A DNA stretch of 60,000 nt. Origin: Bolinopsis microptera. Taxonomy: Eukaryota; Ctenophora; Tentaculata; Lobata; Bolinopsidae. The stretch lies in the NCBI RefSeq assembly GCF_026151205.1, contig NC_087083.1, positions 5,684,460 through 5,744,459 on the forward strand, read 5' to 3'. This document shows positions 31,800 to 41,643 of the stretch, piece by piece. Below the pieces are notes generated by a model. It did not search any database, was not told the DNA's origin, and saw only the letters and a program-made list of their open reading frames with translations. Positions within the stretch are counted from its first letter, which is position 1. Each line of letters opens with the position of its first letter. A program made the position numbers and the translations under genes.

Positions 31800-32515
31800 G
31801 ATAGAGTATTATAGACCCACAACAGCACTTTATAATTCTTATTCGCTGTAATAAAATTGTTTTAGCTCAGCTAGTTAGCTAGTTGTAGTGCACGTAACTC
31901 AGTAAAAATAAGTACTTTATAAATTAGTAAACATCTGAACTCTTGAATTTATGTTTAAATTTTGACTTTCCACTCCTTTATTTGCAATTTTATCATTTCA
32001 TTTATTTCCAGTTACACGTTACCAACTTGAAATGTAGATAGTAAAAAAAACTATGAATTATACTATGAATTATGATCAATGATCATGTCATAATGATTTA
32101 ATAATACGTTTCCTCATTGTCTCCTCTTCATGAATTCCAATCGATGATCCATTTGAAAAATAAAAATGTATAGAGGCATACTACTATACTAGGAGAAATT
32201 TCAATCACTAATTGATCTTACGATAACTTTTCTCTACTACAAGATATCAGTTCAACTAACTTTGTTTCAGATACCCCAAGTCCCAACAGGCGATAAATTA
32301 AGTTTAAACAGTCAATCTTAGTCTCTAATTTGAAACGCTCAAAAGTTGCAATTTAATTTTCAGATGGTGATAACATTGAGTTTTATCACTCACCCCCTGC
32401 CAAGCTCAGTTATCATTAGGTACATTTTACTTAATTATTGCTGCTAATTAACCATATGAAAACAGTTAGCGTCAGTCAGGGGCAATATGGACGACAAATT
32501 AATAATAGAGTACGG

Positions 32516-32583
32516 CTGCACCCTGCACCCTGCACCCTGCACCCTGCACCCTGCACCCTGCACCCTGCACCCTGCACCCTGCA
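32516..32583 (+). repeat. Short (CACCCTG)n array
   Basis: About ten copies of the 7-bp unit, at the same place in the first duplicated segment as the long array in the second. Confidence 0.95.
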
Positions 32584-32589
32584 ATTAAC

Positions 32590-32820
32590 TCTGAAATATA
32601 GGATCAGGGTCTTCTTCCGGCTTCATTCGGAGAGTTGTTAATCTGAAGTTTAGGATCAGGGTCTTCTTCCGGCTTCATTCGGAGAGTTGTTAACTCTGAA
32701 ATATAGGATCAGGGTCTTCTTCCGGCTTCATTCGGAGAGTTGTTAATCCTCTGAAGCTTAGGATCAGGGTCTTCTTCCGGCTTCATTCGGCGAGTTGTTA
32801 ATCGCGTTCTTTACTTTTAG
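32590..32820 (+). repeat. Four tandem ~52-bp copies of the gene C/D tail coding segment
   Basis: Units start near 32591, 32643, 32694 and 32749. Each contains GGATCAGGGTCTTCTTCCGG and CTTCATTCGG, which code for the GSGSSSGFIRR stretch at the end of gene D. A further copy is the tail of D itself (31741). Stops (ATATAG, GTTTAG) separate them, so they do not form one frame. Confidence 0.75.
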
Positions 32821-33534
32821 ATAGAGTATTATAGACCCACAACAGCACTTTATAATTCTTATTCGGTGTAATAAAATAGTTTTAGCTCAGCTAGTTAGCT
32901 AGTTGTAGAGCACGTAACTCAGTAAAAATAAGTACTTTATAAATTAGTAAACATCTGAACTCTTGAATTTATGTTTAAATTTTGACTTTCCACTCCTTTA
33001 TTTGCAATTTTATCATTTCATTTATTTCCAGTTACACGTTACCACCTTGAAATGTAGATAGTAAAAACAACTATGAATTATACTATGAATTATGATCAAT
33101 GATCATGTCATAATGATTTAATAATACGTTTCCTCATTGTCTCCTCTTCATGAATTCCAATCGATGATCCATTTGAAAAATAAAAATGTATAGAGGCATA
33201 CTACTATACTAGGAGAAATTTCAATCACTAATTGATCTTACGATAACTTTTCTCTACTACAAGATATCAGTTCAACTAACTTTGTTTCAGATACCCCAAG
33301 TCCCAACAGGCCATAAATTAAGTTTAAACAGTCAATCTTAGTCTCTAATTTGAAACGCTCAAAAGTTGCAATTTAATTTTCAGATGGTGATAACATTGAG
33401 TTTTATCACTCACCCCTGCCAAGCTCAGTTATCATTAGGTACATTTTACTTAATTATTGCTGCTAATTAACCATATGAAAACAGTTAGCGTCAGTCAGGG
33501 GCAATATGGACGACAAATTAATAATAGAGTACGG

Positions 33535-34254
33535 CTGCACCCTGCACCCTGCACCCTGCACCCTGCACCCTGCACCCTGCACCCTGCACCCTGCACCCTG
33601 CACCCTGCACCCTGCACCCTGCACCCTGCACCCTGCACCCTGCACCCTGCACCCTGCACCCTGCACCCTGCACCCTGCACCCTGCACCCTGCACCCTGCA
33701 CCCTGCACCCTGCACCCTGCACCCTGCACCCTGCACCCTGCACCCTGCACCCTGCACCCTGCACCCTGCACCCTGCACCCTGCACCCTGCACCCTGCACC
33801 CTGCACCCTGCACCCTGCACCCTGCACCCTGCACCCTGCACCCTGCACCCTGCACCCTGCACCCTGCACCCTGCACCCTGCACCCTGCACCCTGCACCCT
33901 GCACCCTGCACCCTGCACCCTGCACCCTGCACCCTGCACCCTGCACCCTGCACCCTGCACCCTGCACCCTGCACCCTGCACCCTGCACCCTGCACCCTGC
34001 ACCCTGCACCCTGCACCCTGCACCCTGCACCCTGCACCCTGCACCCTGCACCCTGCACCCTGCACCCTGCACCCTGCACCCTGCACCCTGCACCCTGCAC
34101 CCTGCACCCTGCACCCTGCACCCTGCACCCTGCACCCTGCACCCTGCACCCTGCACCCTGCACCCTGCACCCTGCACCCTGCACCCTGCACCCTGCACCC
34201 TGCACCCTGCACCCTGCACCCTGCACCCTGCACCCTGCACCCTGCACCCCCTGC
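33535..34254 (+). repeat. Long (CACCCTG)n satellite, about 102 units
   Basis: About 720 bp of an essentially perfect 7-bp unit. Open frames through it on both strands are artefacts of a 7-bp period without stop codons. Homogeneity implies recent expansion from the ten-unit state kept in the sister duplicate. Confidence 0.97.
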
Positions 34255-34616
34255 TATTGACACTGCAGTTGTGGTGGTAAAATGTCAACTTGTTCTCCAA
34301 ATAATCACTTCAAAAAATGTCGTCGTTTTTTAAAACGATTATCCACTTGAAACGATTCCGTTTGTTTTCATTTGATCCCCGATATCCAAGCAGTCTGTAA
34401 ATCGAGTTTTAACACTCAAGCCCACTCTGAAAAAAAAATTGCAATTTAATTTTGAGGCTGCAATAAGTAAAAACAAAATGAAACGTTCTTAGTGGGCTGA
34501 GAGTGTAAAAAATGTATTTTTAAGCTCAATCCTTGCACCAGAGAGATGCAATGTTGGCCCATTAGGTGGTCTTAGCTTTCTTATTCAGGTATTAAGGTAA
34601 CCTTAATGGGACCAGG

Positions 34617-34802
34617 ACTCTAGGGTGTGAGACTCTAGGGCGTGAGACACCCCACGCCGTAGAGTCCTGGTTTGTACGGCGCGGCCGTAGAGTTCGGACA
34701 CCAAGTAGAGTCTCACGCCGTAGAGTCCGGACCCCAGGTACAGTCCGGACCCCGGATAGAGTCCGGACCCAAGGTAGAGTCCGGACCCAAGGTAGAGTGG
34801 AT
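34617..34802 (+). repeat. GC-rich imperfect minisatellite
   Basis: About 18-bp units of the form GTAGAGTCCGGACCCAAG (clearest at 34720-34800), preceded by diverged and inverted units (GACTCTAGGGTGTGAGACTC ... GCCGTAGAGTCCTGG). It can form hairpins. No coding function is inferred. Confidence 0.65.
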
Positions 34803-34859
34803 ACCCCAAAGACAACAATAAAAGAATAAAGCTGTGATGACTACTTTGATCTCCTCTCC

Positions 34860-35345
34860 CAATGAGAGACGATTAATTGATAACGTGACCCATGGATTTC
34901 AATTGAATGAGATACAAATAGGCTAAAAGCTAGAATAAAGTTCACAGTTCACACGATAATTCTTTACATAATATGTGCAGATGTCACTGCTGGCAAAGCT
35001 GCATAATGTAATGACATTGTCCCCCCCCCCCCCCCCATTGTACATCTAAATTGACAATCTGTGGAATGTGAACCGTGAGTGAACATCAACAAACTGTAGA
35101 TGTATTGACAACCAATATTGTTTCTACATGCCCTTGTACTTGTTGAATGATTCCAGATAATAAGATAATAGGAGACTTGAGGTATTGATCAAGAAGGGTT
35201 GTTTTACACAAATGTATGTGCTCAAAACTTAGTCCACGCAAGTTAATGGAGAACAATGATCTTACAAATTCCTGAAATACCAACAGAAGATCAATCTCCT
35301 CATCTTCAGTTAGAATTTCTTGATAATGTTTTCGATGTAGTACAA
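34860..35345 (+). repeat. Upstream module, copy 4
   Basis: CGATTAATTGATAACGTGAC, GGCAAAGCTGCATAATGTAA, a 16-base C run (35021-35036), TTGTTTCTACATGCCCTTGT, the core with an insertion (AGATAATAAGATAATAGGAG, about 35155), CACAAATGTATGTGCTCAAA and AATTTCTTGATAATGTTTTC. It precedes gene E. Confidence 0.7.
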
Positions 35346-35517
35346 TCTTAATCTTTTAACTTTGTGATTGATACCTCTGCATTATGATTCTTTTTAAGAT
35401 TCTTATTAAAATATAGATTGAATAAGAGTTCGGCCAGAAAAATGTGCTCGTTTTCAATTTGTTCCTGATTTGATATGAACACATCATTACATCTCAGCTG
35501 AATATGCAGATGTCTTT

Positions 35518-38500
35518 ATGAAACGACACAAAACAGCTAGAACCTTGCTTTTTCACGAGTTTTACGGCCAGTCCCTAAAACTGAAAAACCAGCTGACGAT
35601 CATGGATGCTAAAACAGCAGCACTTGATGATGAAAAACTCGCAATTGAAGCCAATATAGCAGAAATCGAAGCCGCTATAGCAGCCATCGAAGCTGATTCA
35701 GCAGAAATGAGTTGGGATATGAGTATGGAGGCGTCTCTGACATCGCCAGACGTCACTGAGGAACGACAAACCCTGACAGGTATGAGATAAGGTCTATAAA
35801 GTAAATACTGATTTAAAAGAGTTAGAATTCTTGTTAGAATTCTAATTAAGAAATTAATTACATAATAAATGTGCAGGCCAGAATTTGCTTCCAATTAATG
35901 CAAAATATGATTTTAGCACATAAAACATTTCAGCTGAAGCAGCAGATGTCTTTATGGTACGACTCAAAGCAGCTAAAGTCAAAAAACGACTTCGTCCGAA
36001 TTTTAAATGCCAGCAAACGATTATGAATGATAAAGTTGAGACCCTAAAAGTTGAAGTTGATGAAATTATGCTAGATGGAGCACCTGCAGCATGTGAAGTT
36101 GAAAACAAATCGTCAGCTAATGACTTTTTACAACAGGCGAGGAATTTTTTTCAAGATGCTTTTGAAGAGCTGAAGTCGATTGAAAAAGAAACACCAGCAG
36201 TCGAAATTGAATCCCCAGATGTCGAATTGGAAGAACTAGCTGATGAAGGGTTTCTGGACCAAGTGAGGTCGGTTTTTCAAGTTGCTTTTAAAGAACTGAT
36301 ATTAGACAAAAAGAAAACACCAGCAATCGGAATTGAAACAAGAGCAATCGGAATTGCAGCTAACGAATTGGAAACACCAGCAGCTAACGGATTGGAAATA
36401 CCAGCATTTGAAATTGAAACAAGAGCAGTCGGAATTGAAACACCTGCAGCTAACGGATTGGAAACACCAGCATTTGAAATTGAAACAAGCGCAGTCGGAA
36501 TTGAAATACCTGCAGCTAACGGATTGGAAACACCAGCATTTGAAATTGAAACAAGAGCAGTCGGAATTGAAATACCTGTAGCTAACGGATTGGAAACACC
36601 AGCATTTGAAATTGAAACAAGAGCAGTCGGAATTGAAATACCTGCAGCTAACGGATTGGAAACACCAGCATTTGGAATTGAAACAAGAGCAGTCGGAATT
36701 GAAATACCTGCAGCTAACGGATTGGAAACATCACCCATCCAAGTGGAAACTTCAACTGTTCAAATCGAAACTATTTCTGTCGAAATCGAAGCACGAGCTG
36801 TTGAATTGGAAACACTAACTATGGAAATTACAGCTCTAGCTGTCGAATTCGAAAAATCGGTTATTGAAGCAAACGATCCAGCTGTTGAAATAGAGGCACC
36901 ATTAGCCAAAATCGAAACTCTGGTTGTTGAAATCGAAACTCAAGATTTTGAATTCAACAAGCTTTTAGAGACGCCGGTTCTAGAAAAAGAAACACAAGCT
37001 GTTGAAATCAAATCACTAGCAGACCAAGTTGAAATGCAAATAGTAGACGTCAAACTTCCAAATTTTGAGGTCGAAACACAAGCAATCGAATTTGAAAATC
37101 AGCCATCAGTAATCGAAACTTTAGCTGTGGAAATAAACACATCAGTTGATGAAATCAAACCACCGGCAGTCGAATTGGAAACACCAGCAGTTGAAATCAA
37201 AACTCCACCGATCGAATTCAATAAACCAACTATCGAATTCGAAAGACCACTTATCGAAGTGGAAACAATAGCTGTGGAAGTGAAATCCTCAACAGTTAAA
37301 ATTGAGGCACCGACTGTCAAATTAGAATCACCAGTCAGCGAAATCAAGACACCAGCTGTGGAAAGCGAGTCACCAGCTGTCGATACAAAAACTCTTTCTG
37401 TAGGAATCGAAGAACCAACTGTCCAAATAATGGCACCAGCTGTTGAAATCGAAATTGCAGTTGAACAGGTAGAAACAAAAGCTATCGAAATTGAAAAATT
37501 AGCTGTGGAAGTTAAAAGACCACCTAACGAAATAAAAACACCAATAATTGTTGAATTCGAAAAGCCAGCCATCGAATTGGAAGCACCAGCTGTTGAAATC
37601 AAAGCACCAGCTGTCGAATTGGAAACACTAGCTGTTGAAATCAAAGCACCAGCTGTCGAATTGGAAATGCCAGCTGTTGAAATCAAAGCACCAGCTGTCG
37701 AATTGGATACACCAGCTGTTGAAATCAAAACACCAGCTGTCGAATTGGAAATGTCAGCTGTTGAACTCAAAGCACCAGCTGTCGAATTGGAAATGCCAGC
37801 TGTTGAAATCAAAGCACCAGCTGTCGAATTGGAAACACCAGCTGCAGTTAAAATCAAAGCACCAGCTGTCGAATTGGAAATGCCAGCTGTTGAACTCAAA
37901 GCACCAGCTGTCGAATTGGAAACACCAGCTGCAGTTGAAATCAAAGCACCAGCTGTCGAATTGGAAATGCCAGCTGTTGAACTCAAAGCACCAGCTGTCG
38001 AATTGGAAATGGCAGCTGTTGAAATCAAAGCACCAATTGTCGAATTGGAAATGCCAGCTGTTGAAATCAAAGCACCAGCTGTTGAACTTGAAACACCAGC
38101 CGTAAAAGTGGAGTCACCAGCTCCTGAAATCAGAACAACAGCCTTCAAACAAAAGACTTCTGCACGATTCTTAAAGTTGTTTCGACCAGCCGCCAAGGTT
38201 GAAATGCCAGCTAATGAACATGAGAAACCATTTCAAATCGAAGGACCAGCTGACCAGGTTGAAACGCCAGCCATCGAAATCGGAATTCCAGATGTTGAAC
38301 TGAAAACACCGGCTGTCGAAGTGGAACCTTCAACTCCCGAAATCAAATCAACAGCTGCCAAAAGAAAATCATTTGCACGAATTTTACGATTGTTTCGACC
38401 AGCTGCCAAAATTGAAATTTTAGCTGACGAAGATGAAACATCTGCTGCTGAAATTAAAGCAACAGCAGTTGAATTTGAATCACCAACTGTTGACTCTGAA

Positions 38501-39175
38501 GCACCAGTCCAAATAGAAACATCTGCTAAAGAAATTTCAGTGGATCAGGTTAAAACGCCAAATTTCGAAACCGAGAAACCGGTTGTAGAACTCAATGAAC
38601 CTGCCGTCGAAGTGGAGCCTTCAGCTCCTGAAATCAACAATACACCTGACAAAAGAAAGGATTTGTCGAGATTTTTAAAATTTTATCGACCTGCCGCAAC
38701 AGTTGAAATTGTAGCTAACGAACATGAAACACCTGTCCAAATTGATACTCCAGATGTTGAACTTGAAACACCAGCCGTCGAATTGGAGTCACCAGCTTCC
38801 GAAATCAAAACAACAGTTGTTAAAAGAAAAACTTCGTCGCGATTTTTACGATTGTTCCGACCTACCACCAAAGTTGAAATTGTAGCTGACGAACCAGTTG
38901 TTGAAGTGGAAACAATAACTGCCGGAGTAGAACTGGAAGCATCAACTGTCAAATTAGTTGATCAAGTAACAACACCAGCTGATGAAATGAAAGCATCGAA
39001 TGTTGAAATGTTGAATGTTGAAAATGTTGATAACGAAACATCAGCAATTGAATTAAAAACATCACATGTCGAAGAAGACAGAATGGCTTTGGAAATAGAG
39101 AGAATAGGGAATTTTTTCACGCTACTATCACTACTACTTTTATTAGTTGTAGTAGTTTATGGTTTGAGATTTTAA
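35518..39175 (+). CDS. Gene E: heptad-repeat protein with tail anchor, no filamin repeat
   Basis: Coding exons 35518-35779 (exon body from 35498) and 35934-39175 join in phase 1; 1167 residues from ATG 35518. No first exon like those of A, G and H was found, so the start is uncertain. The two exons begin alike (AEYADVFMKR, AEAADVFMVR), an exon duplication. Order: coiled coil (LAIEANIAEIEAAIAAIEAD); two FLxQxRxxFQxAFxEL helices; 26-residue units of the ANGLETPAFEIETRAVGIE type (36316-36735); 14-residue units APAVELETPAVEIK (37560-38090); and four basic/aromatic motifs such as KRKTSSRFLRLFRP (about nt 38148, 38360, 38653, 38823). It ends in a hydrophobic helix (NFFTLLSLLLLLVVVVYG) four residues from the terminus, the layout of a tail-anchored membrane protein. 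The filamin repeat is absent. Confidence 0.75.
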
Positions 39176-39202
39176 TCCTGGGTCAATTGCACGATATTGT
39201 AA
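39176..39202 (+). other. Relict in-frame CaaX tail after the gene E stop
   Basis: Directly after the TAA, in the same frame, the next codons read SWVNCTIL followed by TAA. This matches the NCTIL end of gene A at both DNA and protein level. It shows that E once ended in a CaaX box. Stop-codon readthrough would append it, but TAA in this context is not a known leaky signal. Confidence 0.75.
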
Positions 39203-39242
39203 ATTTTGTGAATATATGTGAAATGTTATCAATATTTTTTTA

Positions 39243-39248
39243 AATAAA
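39243..39248 (+). promoter_or_regulatory. Candidate poly(A) signal of gene E
   Basis: AATAAA 68 bases after the stop codon, the nearest canonical hexamer downstream. Confidence 0.5.
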
Positions 39249-39419
39249 TGGCGAAAGTTACATTTTTTAATTGGTATGTGTCAGAAATAAAAAATATTAA
39301 TGGCAAATCAATTTTTCTTATACTTTTTTTTATAATTTTTTATTAAAATTCGGTAAAAATTCCTTGACAGCTTTTTAAAATTCGTACAGTTCGGCACCTT
39401 TTAAAAGTTCGTACAGTGC

Positions 39420-39740
39420 GTACTGACCAACTATGCTCTTGAGGATCAGTCCCCTCATCAACAGTTAAAATTTCTTGATACTTTGATAATTTTTTCGATG
39501 TTGTAAAATTTATATGGGACGATTGCTGAGTAAAACATCATTTTCTTGAAAAAAACACTCAAAGCATTTTTTTTATGAGCTACGAAAATTCGAAAGTCAC
39601 TATACCAGCTGTTATACATTGTACAATAAATATTCTAATAGCTAATATTACCAGCTGTTATACATTGTACAATCAATATTCTAATAGCTTATAATATTAC
39701 CGCAGATCGGTTGGTTTCTAACTGCCCCTTAATCGTTTCA
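39420..39740 (+). repeat. Upstream module, copy 5 (right part only) with a 45-bp duplication
   Basis: CTTGAGGATCAGTCCCCTCA, TATGGGACGATTGCTGAGTA and TTTTCTTGAAAAAAACACTC match the right half of other modules; the core is missing. At 39605-39700 a segment starting ACCAGCTGTTATACATTGTA occurs twice in tandem. It precedes relict gene F. Confidence 0.6.
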
Positions 39741-39834
39741 CTTTGTGATTGACACATCATGTCTAATAAAATTAGACATGCGATGTGCGTACTCCTTGGT
39801 ACTCTTACAAAATAATCTATTTAATTTTTCTTAC

Positions 39835-40975
39835 AAGAATACAACTGTAAAAAGTTATAAACCATCGAAACTGATGGTGACAGTTCGTGGATAAATAAGG
39901 CTGGTTTTTCTATCGGCGCTGCTACTTAAAATAATCTCGACTCAGTTAACAACCCGGTTCCATTCCACACAAAAACTTTCACCAGCCAGAACCCTTCACA
40001 ACTGACCTCGTCAAGCCACATTCTTGAACCCATCTGCAGCAGAGCAATTCCATCGCGATTCCAACCTATTTCGACCTGTGGAACACTGTGTAATTCATAA
40101 ATCACTATATCATTCATTTCCTCCTCAGTCCTATGGACACTACGTACTAGTCTAATTCTGCTTAACAATTAAAGCCAACAATTTTAGGGCTCAAACAACT
40201 TATCCACAAATTGTTTATTCCAAAGCCTGAGTCAATAGACATGAGCGAGGATTTCGTCGCGTAGAAAAGGCGAAAATAGAGGAGTCTCCGTTATCCCCAA
40301 ACCTTAACCACGCCTTTAAGAATCATGAACCAGAAACCCCGGCAGGTATGAGGTCCATCTAGGTATTTTAAATCGGTCGATGGTAAGTGTTTAATTGATC
40401 ATTTTGTGGCAGTAGAGACAGGAGCCGCAAGTCGATTGGTTATTAAGCATTACTATTGGATACGTGTTGGGCGCTCAGAATTAAATTGACTATAATAGTA
40501 TAATGCGGCCGTTTCGATTGGGCGAGTTCATGCTTTTGCGCCGTTTAAACTTTTGCATCGTTTATAATACTTTTGCAATTCAACTGCGATAATGAAGTTC
40601 CGGCCGTAGGCACGGGTTACACTAATAAAGTAAATAATGATTATAAAGTAAATAATGAAATGTAAATAATGAAAAAGTCAATAATGAGAAAGTAAATAAT
40701 GATAGAGTAAATAATGATTAGAGAATGTTATACAAAATGTGCTTGTTTTCAATTTGTGCCTAATATGATATGAACACATGATATATTTCAGATGTTGACC
40801 TTGAAACACCAACCGTCGAATTCGAGCCACCAGCTTCCGAAACCATGAAAAAACCTTTCAAAAAGAAGACTTTGTCCCCATTTTTTCAATTATTTCGACC
40901 ATGACCAGTCGCAGAAGTTGAAATGCCAGCTGAAGGACATGAAACCACACATGAATGGAATGTGTATTTCAATTG
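39835..40975 (+). pseudogene. Gene F relict
   Basis: Three family exons can be traced. The exon-1 region (about 39835-39900) has lost its ATG. The exon-2 region (about 40215-40346, ATGAGCGAGGATTTC ... GAAACCCCGGCAG/GTATGA) has an in-frame TAG. The exon-3 start (from 40792 after ATATTTCAG) encodes DVDLETPTVEFEPP, then KKKTLSPFFQLFRP, and stops at TGA 40902-40904, with PVAEVEMPAEGHET still readable after it. It resembles gene G most closely. Confidence 0.65.
40629..40725 (+). repeat. GTAAATAATGA short tandem repeat
   Basis: About six imperfect units of AAGTAAATAATGA inside the last intron of relict gene F. Confidence 0.7.
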
Positions 40976-41079
40976 GCATGTGGTGAACTGTGACATGGAA
41001 GTTGCAATACGAGTACAGCGTCGTATGCCCTTCAATCCCTAATTCCTTTATCGATGTAATGAGATATTCATACAATAGT

Positions 41080-41480
41080 CATAGTTTCAAAATGTAATAG
41101 CTTCGCTTTCCTTCTTTGTTTGAAAAGCTAAATCGATACTCCCTGACCTATGAGTGAACTCTGAACAGCTGTAGATTTACTAGCAACCGTCATTGTTCTG
41201 CTGCTCTTGTTGAATAATTGCAGATAAGAGGAGACTTGAGGAATTGAAAGAGAACAGGCTTACACAAATAGTTGTCCTCAAAACTTACACTGTGGACAAA
41301 CAATGATCAGTCAAATTCTTGAAATACCTACACTAGTTGTCAACTTTAAGAACAATAGACTTTCATAAGCCGTACCCTATGGAAGTTTACTCCTTTTAAC
41401 GCTAGTTAGCATTTCTTGATAATTTTTTCGATGTTGTAAACTTTATGTGGGACGATTTCAGCGAAAAAGAACATATTATC
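41080..41480 (+). repeat. Upstream module, copy 6
   Basis: AAAATGTAATAGCTTCGCTT, TGTTTGAAAAGCTAAATCGA, TGTTGAATAATTGCAGATAA (core about 41219), CTTACACAAATAGTTGTCCT and AACTTTATGTGGGACGATTT. The donor-like GTATGT of other copies is lost (AATAGTTGTCC). It precedes gene G and is closest to copy 8. Confidence 0.7.
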
Positions 41481-41643
41481 GCCTGTTTTATTGGCTCCTG
41501 GCTCTCCCATAACTATTTTTCACTATACTTTGTGATTGAGACTTATACTCATAGAAATAAAACTAATCTAGGTTCTTCTTGGTACTCTTGTAAAATGTTT
41601 GATTTTATTTCACTCAGAAGAATGGAATTATAAAAAGTCACAA

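Larger units (their letters stand above)
31741..33534 (+). repeat. ~0.78-kb segment duplicated in tandem (offset ~1020 bp)
   Basis: Positions 31741-32515 are repeated almost base for base at 32760-33534, including GATAGAGTATTATAGACCC, TAGCTCAGCTAGTTAGCTAG and the lead-in to the 7-bp satellite (AATAATAGAGTACGGCTGCA). Very few differences are visible, so the duplication is recent. It comprises the 3' flank of gene D. Confidence 0.85.

Noticed and set aside
33535-34254. Telomere-like repeat
   Set aside because: The unit CACCCTG resembles telomeric CCCTAA/CCCTAAA only superficially; it is internal, between genes, and seeded in a local duplicate.
32516-34254. CRISPR array
   Set aside because: There are no spacers; this is a simple short tandem repeat in an animal genome.
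33463-34333. Open frames in several directions through the CACCCTG array
   Set aside because: A 7-bp unit without stops gives a 7-residue periodic peptide in every frame; there is no gene.
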